Assembly: GCA_973895155.1 (NCBI GenBank)
Contig: OZ316899.1
Span: 4,216,001 to 4,280,000, forward strand
Direction of reading: 5' to 3'
Length of the DNA stretch: 64,000 nt
From: Marsupella aquatica
Taxonomy: Eukaryota > Marchantiophyta
Shown here: piece after piece, positions 16,091 through 25,395 of the stretch
Numbering within the stretch: the stretch's first letter is position 1
Layout: each line of letters starts with the position of its first letter
Notes under the pieces: generated by a model
Databases searched by the model: none
Seen by the model: only the letters and a program-made list of their open reading frames with translations
What the model was told of the DNA's origin: nothing
Made by a program: the position numbers and the translations under genes

Positions 16091-18835
16091 CGCTTCTCTC
16101 TCGGTCGTAGTGTAATTCCTTTCATGCACGTTTAACAGTCTACTGGCATAGTATACTGGTAAATCGATACCTTGTTCTCCCTTCTGTGCCAACACCGCTC
16201 CCACCGCCACCAGAGAGGCATCTGTATGTAGATGGAACTCCTTCTTCCAATCTGGTTCCTTGAGTATGGGTGCATGGCACAACCGGTCCTTGATTTCTTC
16301 AAACGCTTTCTGACAGTCGTCGTCCCAAGTGAACGTTTGATGGTTACTCGTTAATCGTGCCAACGGGGCACTGATTTGGGAGTAACTCTTGATGTAACGA
16401 TGATAGAAACCTCCACTTCCCAGGAACCTTCTGACTTGGGTTGCACTATTGGGGACTGGCATCTCTTTAATGATTTTTATCTTATCTGGGTCTACTAACA
16501 AGCCCTGTTTACAAACTATGTGTCCTAATATCTTGCCCGATGGTACAAAGAAGGTGCACTTATCAGGGTTCAGGCTGACTCCCCCTTCCCTACATCTTAA
16601 GAGACATAATCTGAGGTGGCCTATGTGTTGCTCTTCCTCTTCGTATATGGTGAAGTCATCCAGGAAGATTTGCATAAACTGATTCAAATACTCATGAAAT
16701 AACATCATCATTAATCGCTGAAATGTACTAGGCCCATTGCATAATCCAAAGGGTAATACGAGACACTGGAAAGCGCCCCATTCCATAATGAAAGTGGTTA
16801 GCTCCCTCGCTTCTGTTGCTAACCGGACCTGACTGTACCCGCTGTACCCATCTAGAAATGAATAAGCTGATTTTCCTGCTACCACATCCAGAACTGCTTC
16901 TAGAAATGGTACTGGAAAAGGGTCTTTTATGGTAGCTGCGTTTAATTTTCTGAAATCAATGCAGACTCTCAACTTCCCATTTTTCTTAGGTACTACGACT
17001 ATCGGAGATAGCCACGTATAACGCTTAACGGGTTCAATGAATTTGGCATCAAGGAGCCTTTGGATTTCTTCTTTTACCTTTTCCGCATAGTTGGGGTTCA
17101 TCCTATATCGTTGCGTCTGCACCGGTACTGACCCTGGTACGAGTCGGATTCGATGTACGCCAATTGACTCTGGTACTCCCTTCAACTCCGTGTAATCCCA
17201 GGCAAAAACATCTTGGAATTCGGCGAGTAGTGTAACAAGTTCCTCTTTGAGCTCGGGGGAAAGGTGCTTTCCTATCTTTACTTCTCGCGGTCGTTCGGTG
17301 TCACTCAAATCGACCTTCTGAATGTGCTCTTCCTCGGTGGCACTCCATCCCACCACTTTCTCTGCTAGATCCTGCAAGGTGGTCTGTGCTTCTTCCTCCT
17401 TTAACGAGCACTCCTGAATGCCTTGCGGGTCTATGTGTTTAAACAGATCGTTTCGTAGATCATGATCCATCTTTTCTCTGGTCATTCCTTGCATCTCGTC
17501 GAGCTTGACTATTTCCATATCTGAAATTGGTACTAAGTCTGGACGGCATTTTAAATAGGTCTCTTCTTCATCCTCATTCAACCCCTCTGCCCAGTTCAAA
17601 GTACAGACTCTGGCCATAGGTGGTACACCGTCTTCGATGGCCTTGGTCCTGATCTTGAAGGTCTCTCCTTTGTGTTCTATTTTTATATAATCCTTTTCTT
17701 CCCCCCAGTGTTGTTTTACTTTGGCCTGTCTTAGCCAAGGTCGTCCTAACAACATGGGTTGTCCTTGGGTAGAATCTGCTTCTCTCAAAACTACCACTCC
17801 TAAATTGTACTTGATGCTTGAAATCAGCATTGGTAAGTCTGGCACGTAACCCAGTGGGTGACAGCTGCTTTGATCGGCCATTACTAGATTAAAAGGGGCC
17901 ACTAAGAGCTTGACTCTACCTAGCAGTCTGTAGGTCTGCTCACTCATGAGGTTTACAGCTGACCCTCCATCCAGCAATACGTTCTTCAGTTTGATGCCCC
18001 TTACGCTGATCTGTACTACGGCTCCTTGGTCGATCAGGGGAATCTTCCCAGCTTGGTACAGTGGTACCCCTGGCAGTGTGGTAGGACTAATTTTGCCTCC
18101 CAACCGTCTCATTACTGCTTCCTTGCACTGTGGTGCTAACTGGAACAGTTCCTCGACAGTGATGTCGACTCTGGTCTTCGCGATGAGTTGCACTAGCTTA
18201 TCCACTATTCGCCGGTTCGCTTCGGCAGGGTTATTCGGTGGTTCTTCGTCTCGTGGGAGTTGTCCCGTTTCTTGATCGAATCCCCCCATCGTCACTCCCT
18301 CCTCTAGAATTTCAGTATCCGTCTCTGCGTAAGGTTCTGAACGCATTAATCGTTCAGGCCGTGGCAGCGTCTCGTTCTGCTGTTTGTGGTGAATTTCATC
18401 CGCTATTTCTCGTGTGGTTGCGTCCATTTGGCTCCAATCAAATCCTCCCTCAGTCTCCGTGGGATTGGTTGGGGTTGAGTCCTCTGGCTGCCCCTGAGAT
18501 CTTGTCACCACGTATGTCGACACCTGCACAGTGTTCACAGGTGCTGGGGCTTTTCCCGCTATTTCTTCCTTTTCTTTCATATGCTTCATCCATAATTCAC
18601 AATCAGGGCCCCTGATGTGGCCGGTTAGTCGACAGTAATAGCAAATCGGTGGGTATTTAGCCCCACCATCCTTATAAGGCCTTTGGTTTGCGTTACGATC
18701 AGGATTGTAATATCCCTGGCTACTCTCCATCCTATCCCCATCTTGTTTGCTTGTTCCTACCTGATTTACACCTAGGCTAGGTTTCTTTTTAAAAGGATTT
18801 TGGTTGCATTCCTGAGTAGTGTGTCCAGGCCTCAT
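16091..18835 (-). pseudogene. Pol of element E, first part: protease, RT, RNase H start
   Basis: Same frame as gag. Reads gag zinc knuckles first (HMRPGHTTQEC, then CYYCRLTGHIRGPDC), then a protease with DGG in place of DTG/DSG (VLLDGGSAVNLMSEQ ... MLLGRPWL), then RT (LSPIVVVPKKNGKLRVCID, FLDGYSGYSQV, LPFGLCNGPSTFQRL, active site FLDDFTIY), then RNase H (LHTDASLVAVGAVL) up to TTEREA. The coding sequence breaks there at D1; an open frame continues 60 codons into D1 but is not part of pol. FLDD rather than FIDD or YVDD is a small oddity. With integrase it would form the replication machinery. Confidence 0.9.
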
Positions 18836-18907
18836 ATGTATTTCACAGAATTTACGAGTACTAACCTCGCCTCGCTCTCGGTTTTCCTTGACTTCTACCT
18901 TAGAAGT

Positions 18908-19660
18908 TTATGTTTTCCGATTAACCCTCTCTTTGTCCTTACTGCTCTCGTTCTTTTCCTGGTTAAGCATCTGAGTAATGCCCTCTAGCCGTATTAATCT
19001 TTTCTCGTATTCATCAGCATTAGAAGTGGGATTTTGTTCCACCACTGTGACTAGACTCCCCTTCACAGCCTTCCTCATCCAGCTAATTTGTTGCCCATCG
19101 GACGGTTTATTTGTTAATCCTCTCATTGTTACCTTTAACCGTCCAATATAGTTTTGTACTGGTTCTCCTTTCTTCTGAGTCATGTTTTGCAGAATGCTAT
19201 ACAAATCGGACTCTTCCTTAGCCCTTCTGTAATGATCTAAGAATTCTTTTGAAAAATCAGGCCAAGTTTTGAAATGGTCAGCTGGGTATTGAGTGTACCA
19301 TACAAAAGTCTCCTTGTCCAGCGAGCTGGGAAACAGCTCTAATCGGGATGTGTCGTTCTGTTCGTGGTTAGCTCTGAGCATTTCTTTGAAACGTGCTAAG
19401 TGGGTATCGGCATCTTCATCAGGTGCTCCCTTGAACATGGGTATTTTAACCCTTCTAGTAGGAGCCGATCTTGAACTACTGCCAGCTCCTTGGTGGATTT
19501 TAAGTCGTTCCATGGCTTCTTCCAAGTTTTCTTCGACCTTATCTTGAGTCCTTGAATTCTCGATTCGTTCTTCGGCCTCAAGTCTGGGTCTGCTTTCTTG
19601 GAAAGGTTCGAACTCCCCTGCCATTTCCCCTTCGTTGGGATTGACGGGCATCTTGCCCAT
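18908..19660 (-). CDS. Gag of element E
   Basis: 250 codons from ATG at 19660. Residues ~65-190 carry the retrotransposon gag core: VKIPMFKGAPDEDADTHLAR, then FVWYTQYPADHFKTW, FSKEFLDHYR and GEPVQNYIGRLK. It ends at a TAA (18908-18910), but the same frame stays open after it through the knuckle CEIHMRPGHTTQEC (CX2HX4HX4C, usual for Tat-like gag) and on into pol. So gag-pol is one frame with a single stop inserted before the knuckle, either a mutation or a suppressed stop. The UAA is followed by ACU UCU, not a known leaky context. Confidence 0.85.
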   Translation of the reverse strand: MGKMPVNPNEGEMAGEFEPFQESRPRLEAEERIENSRTQDKVEENLEEAMERLKIHQGAGSSSRSAPTRRVKIPMFKGAPDEDADTHLARFKEMLRANHEQNDTSRLELFPSSLDKETFVWYTQYPADHFKTWPDFSKEFLDHYRRAKEESDLYSILQNMTQKKGEPVQNYIGRLKVTMRGLTNKPSDGQQISWMRKAVKGSLVTVVEQNPTSNADEYEKRLIRLEGITQMLNQEKNESSKDKERVNRKT

Positions 19661-19883
19661 TTATCTTTTGGGGTAGCAAAGCCCTTTCTCTGCCTACAAG
19701 CAATATACTCGACGATCAGGTCTTTTCTTTACAAAGGTGGCGTCAAGTTCTTATTACTCGTTACTTTTCACAAAAACGGAGACCTTCTACTGTCTCCTTT
19801 ACTTGACTAATGTTATGACCTCTATTAATCAGTTTCTCTCTCTCCTTTACTTAATTGTGGCTATGCCCTCTGCGAAATGACTC

Positions 19884-20466
19884 CTATTCACTTAAACTAG
19901 GAGTGCAGGCTTCTGGAGCCATGAGTTCCTCGTTAAAGCACATCATTAATAACTGTTTTAACATAGAAAACTCAAAACTGTCATGTTGACTCCACATCAT
20001 ACATCCTGGGCAAGCCCCTGTGGTTTCCTCTAGTTTAGAACTTAATTTCCTAGCGATTCTGCCTATCTGGAATGCTATCGCAATAGGGTACTCATTTCGA
20101 TTCCAATGACACCACTCTAAGATCTTTCTAAGGTCCTCCTTCCTCTTGGGTAGGCGGTACTGCGTGTAGCCTTGGGGTAACCGATCACTTGGTGGCATGG
20201 TCGCTGTTGTAAACACTGCTCCGAACAGAGGATTGAAAATGAATCGCCCGCCTCCTCACGTTCCAGGTTCCGCCATGCGCTTCTCGAAGTACCAACTCGG
20301 TGTGTGTGGGCGTGGTGTAAGCGATTATCATAACATCGCCTTCTCGTGCATTGCTCCTCCCGTTGGCCAGTATCGAGTGCTCTTTCTCGTTCAGTGTCGT
20401 TATGATTGCTGCTTCGGCATCTTTCTCGAAATAGAACAACATCCAGAATTCCTTTGGTGAGTTCAT
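19884..20466 (-). CDS. Leader ORFs of element E upstream of gag
   Basis: Two overlapping minus-strand frames, 93 codons (20185-20466, starting MNSPKEFWMLFYFEKD) and 110 codons (19884-20216, containing KRKEDLRKILEWCHWNRNEY and CPGCMMW), lie between the primer-binding site and gag. Their overlap in different frames suggests one protein with a frameshift. Ogre elements carry an ORF of unknown function in this position. No domain recognised. Confidence 0.45.
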
Positions 20467-20560
20467 GTCACCCGTTTGCCCTTCTTGATTTGCTCTTCTC
20501 TCTCCTGGTTCGGACTGCTGGTCGTAGCAGTTGCTCCTCTCTCGGAACCCTCAACGAGGC

Positions 20561-20580
20561 GTTCCCCAGTATGGTCGCCA
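20561..20580 (-). other. Primer-binding site of element E
   Basis: On the element strand, five T's follow the 5' LTR and then TGGCGACCATACTGGGGAAC begins. It starts with the TGG needed to pair with a tRNA CCA end and resembles the TGGCGACTCCACTGGGGA type of Ogre/Tat elements, which I recall as tRNA-Arg. The tRNA assignment is not certain. Confidence 0.6.
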
Positions 20581-20650
20581 AAAATGTTAAACGCCCAGTT
20601 TGACTTGCGATTAACGGACGTCTAACTGCCTTCTTTGCAGTATCTCTCGC

Positions 20651-21256
20651 TTAAACGATCAACCGACCGTCTAGCGGGGTACTCCCCTCTTCCTCTATAT
20701 AGTCCCCGTAAGTGAATCCTACCAAGTGCTCTATAATGTCTAACTCTTCCTTCCACTTCTTGGGCACAACTGCTTCAGTCAACACCAGACCCTCCCTGTA
20801 GATGATCTCGATAAACCCACACCAGTAGCGGTAAGTAATTAAACAGATGGGAATACTCTCCTGGCGTAACGCTTGGGTAATCAGGTGGGAACCGATGGAA
20901 CAGATCCACAATTCCAGTGGTCTTAACTTAATCAAGGAGCAAGGCTTGTCCCCCTTACTATCTACATTCATGGTTGTTATAGTAGCAGTGACCGGGTTAG
21001 GTCCTGCTGTCCCTCAATCGGCCTTCCTGGCAATCGATCTGTCTTTGGCTAAATCAAGCAATTTAAATAGAGGTATCCGTAGTAGGAACCCCAGTTTAAT
21101 GGTTGACCCTGTATGTTGAAGGTGTACGACGACCAAGGTCACGTCCTGGATACACACAATCTCCAACCAGACCTTGCTTCCCACGAGCTGTCTGTTAAAT
21201 CGCTGCCTTAACATGCTAAACCGTAAGGTCCTCACTTGTAGTGAGACGATTTCCAT
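20651..21256 (-). other. Second reading frame in the 5' LTR of element E
   Basis: Counterpart of 4801-5406: an 80-codon and a 106-codon ORF in one frame with the same TGA between them. The proteins differ from the 3' LTR copy at only a few residues. No family recognised. Confidence 0.35.
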
Positions 21257-21836
21257 TCATCCCAGTGATTTACGATTAATTGACTTAACACATGTTCCTA
21301 ATGAGTACTTCGCGCAAACTCCCATAACCACACTCCTCGACTCTCAGTATTAATCACGAATGCCTCTCCTTCTTCGAATGACTTTCAAAGTTACTGCTTC
21401 TTCTGACTTAATTCACAACATTCTTCCAACGTTGACTCTGGACTCTTACTCACCGCTCAAGCACAAGGTAACGAAGTTCCTCTGCACTCTATTGCATTCA
21501 TACACATCTTTTTATAATCGAAAACTACTCAAAACGAGTAGGGACACTAATACAAAATGCTGGTAATCTTGAGGTGAGTCCGGCTCTACCTCTCAACCAA
21601 GCTCCTAGCAAAAAGTGACAGAGCGCCTAGCGCTCCACAGCCTCTAAATACCTATGCCTCGTGTCCGTCTTGGCTGAGGTTTCTAACTACTTTCCGGGGC
21701 GCGCCGACTTCAGTTGGACGGTTTGCCCTTCAGCTGCAGTCTCCTACGCTAATCTGCCAAGAAACTCTAACTGTCTCCTGCCAAGAACGATGAGCGAGCC
21801 AAGAACTGTGTTTACATGTCAAGAAGATTCCCGTGG

Positions 21837-22445
21837 TTACTGAACTGTGCAACGACGCCCTTGATTCTCTTCTTTGATGGCGCCTGAATTGGAAGCTTCC
21901 GGACTTTTGATCGCCAATTCTGCTAAGTGTGAAACGACATTTAGGTTATCGTCCCCTTCCTTAGTGGTAGTCGCTTTGTTGGCGACGATTACTTGACCGG
22001 CGATGATTAATCGGCATGCAATCCGTTGATCGCAGTTGTTATCCCGCCTTAGTACCAGATTCCACTTCTTCCGCATGACATTTCTGCAGAATTCCTCAAT
22101 GGCCCCGCTGGTCGTGAATCGCTGATGAAACTCTTCGCCCTTCATTCCAAACAATTGTTGCCCGGCCTCATCCCAGACACGACAGCTCCCTTCTTTCACC
22201 CAAATGGTGAACATAATCATAAGCACTCCTTCGCGTAGCGGTTTACACCTATGCCCTACTCGATTTCGGCTAATAGGGGTTCCCATGTCGGTCCCCTCTT
22301 GTCTTTTTTGTCGAGCCCTTGTGCCTAAGGCACAGACTTTGCCATCTGCTAGAAAGCCATCGCAACCTTCATAACAGAACTCTACTCCTATCCGGCCACT
22401 AATCGCGATGATTGTTGCCTCTCCTAATTCTAGCCTTTCCGCCAT
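21837..22445 (-). CDS. LTR-encoded RPA1-C-like protein (5' LTR copy)
   Basis: The 5' LTR partner of 5987-6595: 202 codons, ATG at 22445, same stop. The zinc-ribbon-like cysteines (CYEGC, HRC) and the RVWDEAGQQLFGMKGEEF segment are unchanged, while 14 residues elsewhere differ (for example F to I before MFTI, Y to C before RVW, W to C before RLI). Neither copy has gained a stop or frameshift, although pol of the same element has several. It begins about 128 bp after the LTR start on the element strand. Confidence 0.5.
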   Translation of the reverse strand: MAERLELGEATIIAISGRIGVEFCYEGCDGFLADGKVCALGTRARQKRQEGTDMGTPISRNRVGHRCKPLREGVLMIMFTIWVKEGSCRVWDEAGQQLFGMKGEEFHQRFTTSGAIEEFCRNVMRKKWNLVLRRDNNCDQRIACRLIIAGQVIVANKATTTKEGDDNLNVVSHLAELAIKSPEASNSGAIKEENQGRRCTVQ

Positions 22446-22573
22446 TCTAAAAGGATGCAATGAACTGCTACCGGTCCTTGCGTGCTTCTCCCTAAATACC
22501 CTGGATTAACTTCTGGCTGACGCTTCTAAGACTAAAGGACTATAATTTAACTGGTGTAATGTTACCGTTTACA

Positions 22574-23412
22574 TTTCTCCCAAATGACTAGGTATGTAGG
22601 TTAGAAGCAGTTGGCTGTCTTGAATTCTTCTCAAGATTGTTTGTTGGTACACATTGATGTTGATGACATTTTGCAAGATCTTGAATTGATCACATTAGTC
22701 TTGTATCATTGTGAACTATAATTTGGATAAATTCTGTTGCTATGAATGCTTCATTTTGAAAATGTGTTCAACTCATTTCGAATCATGCCTTTGAATGTGT
22801 TGAATGCACCATATGTTTCATTATACTCTGCAATTGTCATGAATGCATAATACTTTGAAAACTATGACTAGAATAAAATAGTCATAGACAAGAGTGCATC
22901 TCACAATTATACCACAAATACTAACGCAAGACCCATCAGTCCTCAACAATTGCCCTATAAGTCATGTTCATTACTCGGCCCTGTAGTTTCCTTAAACGAT
23001 CTTAGTTATAAACACTACTAACACCAGATCCAAAGGATGTGTTGACAACTTGGAGATGTTAAAACTGATACTTCTGAAAGACTACACATAGTCACAACTT
23101 AGTCGCAAACACCAGTAATCTCAGTTCGTCGGAGGTCATGGTAGTAAGAGAGGCATGACTGATGGTAGTCACAGTGTAGTCACATTAGATGTGTGGTTTT
23201 ATGCTCTTTTTTAGTCTAAACCTAGTCATAGTTTGGGTATCATCCATGTCACGATGTACAGTAGTATTAGTGACTTTCCACATTTTAGTCACCATTTAGA
23301 TAACTCATGCGGTCTCAACCAGGGTCACGGTTGAGGAAGTCACGTTGGTGTCACAAGGGCTAAAAATAGTCACAATTTCTGGTCTCAACAAGGCTCGGAT
23401 TCTTCTAGTGGG
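22574..23412. other. AT-rich non-coding stretch, possible CACTA-type terminal region
   Basis: No coding sequence. From about 23040 to 23380 the motif tagtca(c) or its complement recurs many times, like the subterminal repeats of CACTA transposons. It ends in ggattcttctagtg at 23399-23412, which matches 12 of 14 bases of the CACTA end at 60483-60496. Gag coding sequence starts right after. The left end, if any, is lost at the E boundary. Tentative. Confidence 0.35.
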
Positions 23413-25395
23413 AGAAGCAAGACCTTGGTTCAACAGCCTATCAAATGCCACCAAGAATGACTGGGATGCCTTCAAGCTAGCCTTCTTGCAGGAGTTTAGG
23501 AAGGTGGGAGAAGAATTGAAAGCTTTGATCAAGATGGGAGAGATCAGAATGGGATCCAAGGAGTCAGTAAGGAGGTTTCTGCAAAGGTTTCAAAGGTTCG
23601 CTACCAATCTTGACCCTAGACCAGTAGACTCCATGTTGTTGGCATGGTTTGTGGCAAGCCTACCCAAGAAGATGGGTGTCTCAGTAAGGCAATCCTAATA
23701 CTTTGGAGGAGACCATTGAGGCAGCGCAATCTTATAGGAGTGCTGAGATCTCTAGTTCCAAGAGTAGGAGAAAGAAGAAGCGATTTGCCCATAGTGATTC
23801 TTCTTCTAGCGCAAGTGACTCAAGTAGTTCAGTTGAAGATACTTCTGATTCAGAATCTGAGGAGAGTAGTTCTAGTTCAGAATCAGAAGCTGATTTTGAA
23901 GAGGACTCTAAGAAGAAAAAGAAAAAGAAAAAGACAAAGAAAAAAAGCGACCTGAAGAGGAGAGCCAGCAAGAAGAAGCCAGGTGGTAAGCACCACAAAT
24001 CTGCAACCTTCAACTTGGTGGAAGGCTCTACACCAACAAGCAAGGAGAAGAAGGTGATGGACAACAATTTGAGTGAGATCACCACCCAACTAAAGGCCCT
24101 ATCAGTTCACTTTGCTGGTATGCAACCTGATAGGAGGAAGGTGCCGGTGAATAGAGCCCATGTATGGTGTGTCAAGTGCAAAAGTTTTGGCCATACACCT
24201 CAGGAGTGCCAAGGTTGGAGGAATCAAGTTCAGTATGTCAATGAAGAGCCCAGTGAAGTTTATCAAGCAAGTGAAGTGGTGGACTACTTCTATGAAGAAG
24301 CCCCAGAGATGGTGTACCAGATTTCGGGAGGCCCAAGAACTTTGCAAGGAAGACCAGCTCCACCCATGGCACCTCAACTTATGCCTGGTCTTCAACCAAG
24401 AATGGTGGATCAAATGGGACCTCAAGGACCTGGGGGAGTGGCAAGAACTACCGTGGTGATCTGCTGGAATTGTCAAAAACCAGGGCACTATTCCAATAGT
24501 TGCCCTGAACCAAGGAGACAAGGAAAAGGAGCTCCCTATCCTCTTTGTGCTGTTTGCAAAAGAGAGGGTCATACCACAGCCAACTGTCCTATTGGATCGG
24601 CTGCCAAGATGATGGTAGGAAGGGTGGAAGCTCCTCAACCAGTGGTTTTCAAAGCTCCTAGTGAAGCCACAGTGAACTTATTGAGTATGGAATGGCAAGA
24701 GGAGACCAAAGATGGAGTGACACAAGTTGTTGGTGGGGAGTACCAGCCAGATCTACCGGGAATGGAGACACCTGAGGAGGAAGCTGTGTGTTACAAGGTG
24801 TCTACCAGGTCCACAAGAAAGAAGGAGAGAGTAGAAGAGAGGAAGAAGAGGAAGGAAGGAAAGGAGCACTCAGTAGAGTCACCAACCAAAGTTGAAGTTG
24901 GAGCAGAAGTTCAAGTCCCACCAGCTGAAGATAGTGACTACAAGAGGGACCATCCAAAGCTCTTCTATCCCAAGGTGAATGAGGAAGTCAAGAGGCAACT
25001 AGAGGAGATGGAGGCTAAGGAGCATCAAGAGGCCATCAACAAAGACCTGAAGGTTGCTAAAGCTTTGAAGGAAGAAGCTGAGGTGGAAGAAAAGAAGGAG
25101 ACCAACAAGGTACCCTCTTATGACATCAAGAAGGATGTGAAAGATTGTTTGGTTACTGCTACAGTGGGGCAGCTGATCAAAGACAACCCTTTGTATAGGA
25201 GGCAACTGAAGGAGATGTTGGTAGGAAGGAGAACTAAGGAGGAAACTTCCAAAGGTTGGGACCCCAGCTGATGTGATGATGGTTTGTGAAGACCTTGGAG
25301 CACCTGAGATTGATGTTCAAGTGAATGGGTGTGTACTCTCGTATGTACCAGTTGATGGAGGCTTAGGTGTGAATATCATGAATATCACCCTTAGT
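23413..25395 (+). pseudogene. Gag and protease start of a family C-like gypsy element
   Basis: Frame 1 (up to 23697) reads the gag core GEARPWFNSLSNATKNDW and SVRRFLQRFQRF. After a frame change the 522-codon ORF at 23703-25271 carries a Ser/Asp/Glu then Lys-rich stretch, three zinc knuckles (CVKCKSFGHTPQEC, CWNCQKPGHYSNSC, CAVCKREGHTTANC) and a tail matching element C (DNPLYRRQL, VGRRT). After another break the protease start reads APEIDVQVNGCVLSYVPVDGG. Its order and knuckles match 41157-44000, so it is a diverged relative. At about 25395 it stops matching C and family B protease-pol begins. Confidence 0.8.

Larger units (their letters stand above)
4735..22573 (-). mobile_element. Element E: very long Ty3/gypsy retrotransposon, Tat/Ogre-like
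   Basis: Two ~1989-bp direct repeats (4735-6723 and 20586-22573), each TG...CA on the element strand, bound an internal region with a primer-binding site, leader ORFs, gag, protease-RT-RNase H, integrase, extra ORFs and a polypurine tract. The element is 17.8 kb as found and about 13.2 kb without the nested D1 unit. Great length, ORFs both before gag and after integrase, and the CX2HX4HX4C gag knuckle suggest the Tat/Ogre side of Ty3/gypsy. The LTRs differ at a few percent of sites by eye, so it is not young. Pol has stops and the D1 insertion, so this copy is dead. The flanking pentamers (gttgg and tttct) do not match. Confidence 0.85.
20586..22573 (-). repeat. 5' LTR of element E
   Basis: Near-identical to 4735-6723 along its whole length. 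Plus-strand start tgttaaacgcc, end ccgtttaca. The primer-binding site lies just left of it. It carries its own copies of the RPA-like ORF, the second frame and the TATA-like box. Many differences between the two LTRs are C/T or G/A, as expected of methylated repeats. Confidence 0.9.
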
